Below, in pieces: positions 59,402 through 64,000 of a stretch of DNA of 64,000 nucleotides; within the stretch, counting starts at the first letter, position 1, and every line of letters starts with the position of its first letter. The DNA is from Sphingopyxis sp. BE259 (GTDB lineage: Bacteria; Pseudomonadota; Alphaproteobacteria; Sphingomonadales; Sphingomonadaceae). Both the position numbers and the translations under genes were made by a program. The notes below the pieces were generated by a model, which worked only from the letters and a program-made list of their open reading frames with translations, ran no database searches and was not told where the DNA came from. The stretch covers positions 1,290,001 to 1,354,000 of the forward strand of contig NZ_JAVDWM010000001.1 in NCBI RefSeq assembly GCF_031457495.1, given 5' to 3'.

Positions 59402-60346
59402 TTAATACCCCAACGTCAGATCGACCCGCGGCTCGACCGCCTCGCCCTTCTGCCACCGCTCCAGATTCTCCAGAAACCGCTGCGCCGACCGCACGAACAT
59501 CTTGTCCTGCGCGCGGCCGGACAGGTGCATGGTGATATGCGCGTTGTCGAGGCTCCACAGCGGGTCGTCGGCGGGGAGCGGTTCGGGGGTCGTGACGTCG
59601 AGGAAGGCGGCGGCGATTTGCTGTTCGTTCAGCGCCGCGACCAGCGCGGCCTGATCGACGACGCTGCCGCGCGCGATGTTGATCAGCGTCGCGGTCGGTT
59701 TCATCGCCGCGAGTTCGCTGGCGCCGATCATGCCGTCGGTTTCGGGGGTTGCAGGGACCGCGAGGATTACCCAGTCGAAGTCGCTCAGCTGTGCGCGCCA
59801 TTGATCAGGGGTCAGCGTGTTCGGGCCGGGCGAGCGGCGCACGACGGTCACGTCGACCGCAAAGGCCTTCAACCGCTCCTCGATCAGCTTGCCGATCGCG
59901 CCATAGCCCAGCAGGAGAGCTTTCGAGCCAAACAGTTCGACCTTGCCGGGCGAGTCCATCAGCCATTCGCGGCGCTCCTGCGCGCGGACGACATCGCGAT
60001 AGCCTTTGGCAACGGTCAGCATCCCCATCACGACATATTCGGCGATGGTGATCGCGTTGATCCCGGCGCCGTTGGTGACGATGGTGCCGCGCTGGGCGAG
60101 CAGGTCGAGCGGCATGCCATCGACCCCGGCGTAGATCGAGTTGAGCCATTTGAGGTTGGTCGCGGCGGTGATGACCGCCGCCATGTCCTTTTTGTCGTAC
60201 ATATCGAACCAGCCGATCTCGGCGTCGGGGGCGAGAGTGAGCGCCTCGTCCTTCGACTGGAAAAAGCGCGGTTCGACCCAGTCGGGCAGGCAGTTTTCGA
60301 CGAGCGGGCGGATGAGTCCCGACAGGACGGTGACGGTTTTGGTCAT
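59402..60346 (-). CDS. D-2-hydroxyacid dehydrogenase
   Basis: 314 residues. The NAD-binding motif is ALLLGYGAIGKLIEERL (near residue 143), and the catalytic Arg, Glu and His are in INIARGSVVDQ, TTPEPLPADDPLW and AHITMHLSGRAQ. It reduces a 2-oxo acid to the D-2-hydroxy acid with NAD(P)H, or the reverse. GYGAIG followed by RR later suggests NADPH may be used. Four-base overlap (ATGA) with the upstream DUF559 gene. Confidence 0.92.
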   Translation of the reverse strand: MTKTVTVLSGLIRPLVENCLPDWVEPRFFQSKDEALTLAPDAEIGWFDMYDKKDMAAVITAATNLKWLNSIYAGVDGMPLDLLAQRGTIVTNGAGINAITIAEYVVMGMLTVAKGYRDVVRAQERREWLMDSPGKVELFGSKALLLGYGAIGKLIEERLKAFAVDVTVVRRSPGPNTLTPDQWRAQLSDFDWVILAVPATPETDGMIGASELAAMKPTATLINIARGSVVDQAALVAALNEQQIAAAFLDVTTPEPLPADDPLWSLDNAHITMHLSGRAQDKMFVRSAQRFLENLERWQKGEAVEPRVDLTLGY

Positions 60347-60789
60347 GAACGATCCTTTTGATCCTCCCCATCGACTTGCGATGGGGAGGTGGCATCGCGG
60401 AGCGATGACGGAGGGGCTTTGCCGAAGCTGCGCAGGCGATCTTCGACAATGTCGATAATAGATTGGGCGACGGTTTCGGCGCTGTCCAGCACATCTCTGG
60501 CCGGTATGCGAAGCGTGTCGATGCGATTTTCGCGCAGGAAGTGATCGCGACGCTCGTCGCGAGCGGGGCGGTCGCCCATGTCGTGCGACACACCGTCGAT
60601 CTCGATCGCGAGATTGGCCCGGGCGCAGAAGAAATCGAGGATGTACGGTCCGGCGGGGTGCTGTTTGCGGAACTTATGCCCATTGGGTGAGAGGCGCAGA
60701 ATTCGCCAGAGGATGGCTTCCGGTAGGCTCAGTTCGCGGCGGAACTTCCTGGCGCGGTGGACGGATTTGGCCGGTTTTTCAGCACGCAT
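60343..60789 (-). CDS. DUF559 endonuclease-like protein
   Basis: 148 residues with the DUF559 core (Vsr-like PD-(D/E)xK fold): ARKFRRELSLPEAILWRIL, FRKQHPAGPYILDFFCARANLAIEIDGVSHD and RIDTLRIPARDVL. The likely metal ligands are the Asp of ILDFF and Glu-Asp of IEIDG. The last residues (ATSPSQVDGEDQ) are encoded by the inverted repeat at 60361-60417, and the mirror copy lies just upstream of the start. Function is unknown; the family is often found beside repeats in sphingomonads. Confidence 0.85.
   Translation of the reverse strand: MRAEKPAKSVHRARKFRRELSLPEAILWRILRLSPNGHKFRKQHPAGPYILDFFCARANLAIEIDGVSHDMGDRPARDERRDHFLRENRIDTLRIPARDVLDSAETVAQSIIDIVEDRLRSFGKAPPSSLRDATSPSQVDGEDQKDRS
60361..60417. 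repeat. Left copy of 57-bp inverted repeat bracketing the DUF559 gene
   Basis: It contains an 11-bp perfect hairpin (CCTCCCCATCG/CGATGGGGAGG, loop of 5) and a second 4-bp stem with 3-nt loop (TCGC-tcc-GCGA in complement). It encodes the C-terminus of the DUF559 protein. Confidence 0.9.
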
Positions 60790-60796
60790 CGTCGTT

Positions 60797-60853
60797 GCCC
60801 CTCCGTCAGCCCTGCGGGCTGCCACCTCCCCATCGCAAGTCGATGGGGAGGAT
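60797..60853. repeat. Right copy of 57-bp inverted repeat bracketing the DUF559 gene
   Basis: Reverse complement of the copy at 60361-60417 except for the 11-bp small hairpin, which reads GCCC-tgc-GGGC: a different sequence with the same stem. It lies between cysS and the DUF559 start. Confidence 0.9.
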
Positions 60854-60856
60854 TGT

Positions 60857-62314
60857 CTATACTTCCAGCCGCCAGTCCCAACCGAGCGGGTCGCCGTCCA
60901 TCACTTCGACACCGGCGGCGGTGAGGTCGTCGCGGAGTTTGTCGGATGTCGCGAAGTCCTTCGCCGCGCGCGCTTCCTTGCGACGGGTGAGCGCGGCTTC
61001 GATTTCGGCCTCGGTGATAGTGGCGGATTTGGGACGGATGCGGAGGTCGGTGCGGGTCAAATTGCCGAGATCCAATCCCAGGACAGCGTCCATCTCGGTA
61101 AGAATCGTTAGTCGCTTGTCGGCGTCGATCTTCTTCGCGAACAACAAATCTTCAAGGGCAGTCAACGCGACCGGTGTATTCAGATCATTGGAGATTGCCC
61201 CATCGAACTGCTCCATATGAGTGGACAAAATCGTTTCGAGAGATGTGGGCTGCCAATTCGGGGAGACAGCTTCTTTCAGCTTTTGGTAGCCCATCAATAT
61301 CCGCTTCAACCGCGTCAGCGCCGCGCCCAAACCCTCCCACGAAAACTCCAGCTCGCTGCGGTAATGCGCCTGCAGGCACATCAGGCGGTAGGCGAGGGGG
61401 TGGTAGCCTTTGTCGATCAGCAGTCGCAGGCGCAGGAATTCGCCCGCGCTCTTGCTCATCTTGCCGCTGCGTTCGATCAGGAAATTATTGTGCATCCAGA
61501 TGCGCGCGCCGCTGGCGTCGCTGCAACTGTGCGCCTGATTCTGCGCGATCTCGTTCGGGTGGTGGATTTCGCGGTGGTCGATGCCGCCGGTGTGGATGTC
61601 GAACGGAAAGCCGAGCAGCGCTTCGGACATCACCGAGCATTCGAGATGCCAGCCGGGCGCGCCGCGGCCCCAAGGGGAATCCCATTCCATCTGACGCGTT
61701 TCGCCCGCGGGGGTCTTGCGCCAGATCGCGAAGTCGGCGGCGTGACGCTTGCCCTCGACTTCTTCGATGCGGCCTTCGCCATCTTCGGTCTTGGCGCGCG
61801 CCAGCGCGCCATAGTCGGCGACGGTCGAGGTGTCGAAATAGAGGCCGCCGTCCAGCTCATAGCAATGCTTGTCGGCGATCGCCTTTGCGAATTCGATCAT
61901 CTGCGGCACATAATCAGTGGCGATCGACCAGTGGGCGGGCTGACGGATATTCAGCGCCTTCACATCGGCCCAATAGGCCTCGGTATAGTGGCGCGCGATG
62001 TCCCAGATCGACTGCGCCTTTTCCGCCGCCATTTTTTCCATCTTGTCCTCGCCCGCATCGGCGTCGTCGGTCAGGTGGCCGACGTCGGTGATGTTGATGA
62101 CGTGGGTGAGCTTGTATCCCTTGAACGACAGCGTGCGGCCCAGCGTGTCGGCAAACACATAGGCGCGCATGTTGCCGATATGGGGGTAGTTATAGACCGT
62201 CGGGCCGCAGCTATAGACGCGCGCCTCACCGGGGTGGACGGGCTGGAATTCTTCCAGCTGGCGCGTCAGGCTGTTGAACAGCATCAGCGGCTGCAGGGCA
62301 GGGGCGTCGGTCAT
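60857..62314 (-). CDS. cysS: Cysteinyl-tRNA synthetase
   Basis: 485 residues. Class I motifs: the zinc/HIGH region YSCGPTVYNYPHIGNMRAYVFAD, WHLECSVMS with the zinc-binding Cys, HHPNEIAQ and the KMSKS loop RSGKMSKSAGEFL. It charges tRNA-Cys. ATG 62314 (MTDAPALQPL) is preferred; ATG 62326 is in frame. The C-terminal half is typical. Confidence 0.97.
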   Translation of the reverse strand: MTDAPALQPLMLFNSLTRQLEEFQPVHPGEARVYSCGPTVYNYPHIGNMRAYVFADTLGRTLSFKGYKLTHVINITDVGHLTDDADAGEDKMEKMAAEKAQSIWDIARHYTEAYWADVKALNIRQPAHWSIATDYVPQMIEFAKAIADKHCYELDGGLYFDTSTVADYGALARAKTEDGEGRIEEVEGKRHAADFAIWRKTPAGETRQMEWDSPWGRGAPGWHLECSVMSEALLGFPFDIHTGGIDHREIHHPNEIAQNQAHSCSDASGARIWMHNNFLIERSGKMSKSAGEFLRLRLLIDKGYHPLAYRLMCLQAHYRSELEFSWEGLGAALTRLKRILMGYQKLKEAVSPNWQPTSLETILSTHMEQFDGAISNDLNTPVALTALEDLLFAKKIDADKRLTILTEMDAVLGLDLGNLTRTDLRIRPKSATITEAEIEAALTRRKEARAAKDFATSDKLRDDLTAAGVEVMDGDPLGWDWRLEV

Positions 62315-62370
62315 ATTGGCGCCCATGCCCCGACCAGCCGGTCAGCGTCAACCGAAACGCTTGGTCGCCG

Positions 62371-64000
62371 TCACTCCGCCGCCGGACAGGTGCCCGCCGG
62401 ATCGCATTCGTCGAGCGTCGGCGTCCACAGATCGTCATTGCCCGCGCCGGTCACCGGATCGTCGAGCAACGGCTCGCCGCTCAGCGGATCGAGGTCGCGC
62501 ATCGTGATCAGCGGCACCGGCAGGCTCTGGCCGCTGCCGTCATCCTCCTCGGCATCAGCCTCTTCCTCGATGACGTCCTGCACCGGGAAGCTGTTTTCGT
62601 CGTCGATGAAGGCGCAGGCGCTGGCGCTGGCAATCAGGCAACCGTTGAAGGTCGAGCGCGGATCGAAGCTGCCCGCGGCGGGTGCGACGCCGCCGATGGT
62701 CAGCAGCGGAATGGTGTCGAGCCCGGTCACCTGACCCGTCGGCCCCAATCGCACTCCGTTGACGACGATCCGCGACGCACCGCTGGTGACCACGTTGAGC
62801 CCGCCCGCGCCAAAGGTCAGCCCGCGGCGGCTGGCAAAGTCGGTTCCGGCGCCACTGTTCTGGACATAAAAGCCGCCGACGACTTCGGCGCGGATACCGC
62901 GTGCGAACAGAGCCCCTTCGTTGATCAGCACCCCGTCGTTCTGCGCCAGCCGCGTCTCGATCGCGTCGGTCGTCGTCGCCGCGCCGACATCGCCGATCGC
63001 GGCGGTCGTGGCGACGATGATGTCGTCGGATACCATGTTGAGCTGTCCGGCGGCGGCGGTGCCATTGACCAGCCGCACCGTGCCCTGGCCCAAAATGACC
63101 TCGAGCGCGTCGTCGGCGAACAGGTTGAGCGCGTTGGTATCGGACAGGCCGGTCAGCTCGACATTGCCGATCACCCGCATCTTGCCCGGAGTGCGGATGG
63201 TCAGCGCGCCATTGGCACCCAGATTCGACCCGGCCGCGCCGCCAGCAAGGGTGAAGCTGTCGACGATGATGTCGGGCGGCGAACTGCTGCCGACCGACGC
63301 GTCGTTGACCACTTCGACCTCGGGCGCAAAGATTTCGATGTCGGTGCCGAACAGCCGCGTCAATTCGCTGGCATCGAGGTGGAATCCGTTGCGCGTTCCG
63401 GTGCCGCCGACAAAGGTCTGGCTGAACACGTCGTTATTCTCGATCGACAGCGTTTCAGTGCTGCCCGCGGTGCCGACGCGGGCGCCGGTGGCGATGATGA
63501 TGTCGTTCGATTGCAACGCGATATTGCGAGCGGTCAGCACCCCGTTGATAACGATGTCGCCCTCCGAGGTGATGTCGGCGGCGTTCGCGGCCAATTGCGC
63601 GATGATGATGTCGTTGCCGTTTTCAGAGGTCAGCGTGGTGCGACCCGCGACGACGCTGGAGGTAATCGTCAGCGTCCCCGACCCGTTGGTCACCACCGCG
63701 TCGCCGACATCGGCGTCGAGCACGGCAAACACGATGTTGCCGCCGGTGCCCAGGTTAATACTGTCGCCGGTCACGGTGACCGGGCCGGTCGACAGCAGCC
63801 CGGCCGATGTTACCGCGCCGTTGCTGGCGGAGAGCAGCGTCGCGCCGCCCGCCTGAATATTGGTCGAATTGACGCCGTTGGTCCCGGTCAGGGTCAATTG
63901 CCCCGTGCCGGTGGTCTGGGCGCGGGTGATGTCGATGCGGTCGCCGGTCAGGGTCATGTCGCCCCCGGCGCGAACGCGCCCGCCGATGATGTTGCCGGTC
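62371..64000 (-). CDS. FhaB-like filamentous surface protein, C-terminal part (5' end beyond window)
   Basis: The frame is open from the stop at 62371 to base 64000, so at least 543 residues are present and the N-terminus is missing. The sequence is made of short beta repeats with frequent TLTG, NDIIIA, VNGVLTARNIALQSNDIII and SLGANGALTI patterns, as in filamentous haemagglutinin-type beta-helices. The end has a Cys pair (FNGCLIASASACAFIDD), a Glu/Asp-rich stretch (EEEADAEEDDGSGQ) and a terminal CDPAGTC. No autotransporter barrel is present, so two-partner secretion is likely. Role could be adhesion or contact; not determinable here. Confidence 0.8.
   Translation of the reverse strand, partial: TGNIIGGRVRAGGDMTLTGDRIDITRAQTTGTGQLTLTGTNGVNSTNIQAGGATLLSASNGAVTSAGLLSTGPVTVTGDSINLGTGGNIVFAVLDADVGDAVVTNGSGTLTITSSVVAGRTTLTSENGNDIIIAQLAANAADITSEGDIVINGVLTARNIALQSNDIIIATGARVGTAGSTETLSIENNDVFSQTFVGGTGTRNGFHLDASELTRLFGTDIEIFAPEVEVVNDASVGSSSPPDIIVDSFTLAGGAAGSNLGANGALTIRTPGKMRVIGNVELTGLSDTNALNLFADDALEVILGQGTVRLVNGTAAAGQLNMVSDDIIVATTAAIGDVGAATTTDAIETRLAQNDGVLINEGALFARGIRAEVVGGFYVQNSGAGTDFASRRGLTFGAGGLNVVTSGASRIVVNGVRLGPTGQVTGLDTIPLLTIGGVAPAAGSFDPRSTFNGCLIASASACAFIDDENSFPVQDVIEEEADAEEDDGSGQSLPVPLITMRDLDPLSGEPLLDDPVTGAGNDDLWTPTLDECDPAGTCPAAE

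Noticed and set aside
60361..60853. Insertion sequence bounded by terminal inverted repeats
   Set aside because: The 57-bp repeats are REP-type hairpins, no transposase is encoded and no target-site duplication is evident; kept as a finding about a DUF559 cassette, not called an IS.

Overview
The window is 64 kb of dense, GC-rich (mid-60s percent by eye) chromosomal DNA from an alphaproteobacterium, most likely of the Sphingomonadales (Sphingopyxis/Sphingomonas type). The call rests on the GapR (DUF2312) protein, the DUF1244 protein, a PhoK-type alkaline phosphatase, a large TonB-dependent receptor beside a type II secretion operon, the yebC-ruvC-ruvA-ruvB order, and many palindromic intergenic repeats of the kind common in sphingomonads. 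There is no rRNA operon, CRISPR array, prophage or recognisable transposase. Two tRNA genes are present: Gln(UUG) and Leu(GAG).

Layout. 1-10.4 kb: housekeeping and envelope genes (YbjN, UbiK, TspO, TlyA, DsbD, a PhoK-like phosphatase, ProC, a MarR regulator, IlvE, tRNA-Gln, a CPA1 antiporter). 10.6-16.7 kb: an SDR/enoyl-CoA hydratase pair behind a palindromic operator, then two sulfatases flanking a TetR regulator, with the same operator-like sequence in front of each sulfatase. 16.8-33.6 kb: a secreted beta-helix lipoprotein and a TonB-dependent receptor, followed by a complete gspCDEFGHIJKLMN-O type II secretion operon. Both transcription units are preceded by 11-bp phased repeats that look like Pho boxes. 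33.6-38.1 kb: ybgC-tolQRAB-pal on the minus strand; the C-terminal third of tolA has clearly lower GC. 38.5-43.9 kb: yebC, ruvC, ruvA, three inserted genes, ruvB, plus ybjQ and gapR. 44-48.4 kb: an amidohydrolase, DUF1244, pyruvate kinase and the Bpt leucyltransferase.

48.4-52.8 kb: four consecutive exported proteins of unknown function. The first and last are paralogues built from tandem Cys-containing domains. The cluster is AT-richer than its surroundings and is preceded by a perfect CRP-type palindrome. 53.0-59.3 kb: a short coupled leader ORF; a fusion of FAD/NAD oxidoreductase, two cyclic-nucleotide-binding domains and four [4Fe-4S] cluster motifs; a membrane cytochrome b-like protein; an FHA-TM-decahaem cytochrome c; and, behind two CRP-type boxes spaced 42 bp apart, a CpdA-like cyclic-nucleotide phosphodiesterase. 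I read this as a cyclic-nucleotide-responsive trans-membrane electron conduit and consider it the best candidate here for an undescribed system.

59.4-64 kb: a 2-hydroxyacid dehydrogenase, a small DUF559 endonuclease gene bracketed by inverted repeats whose variable hairpin shows compensatory changes, cysS, and the 3' part of a large FhaB-like adhesin that runs off the window.
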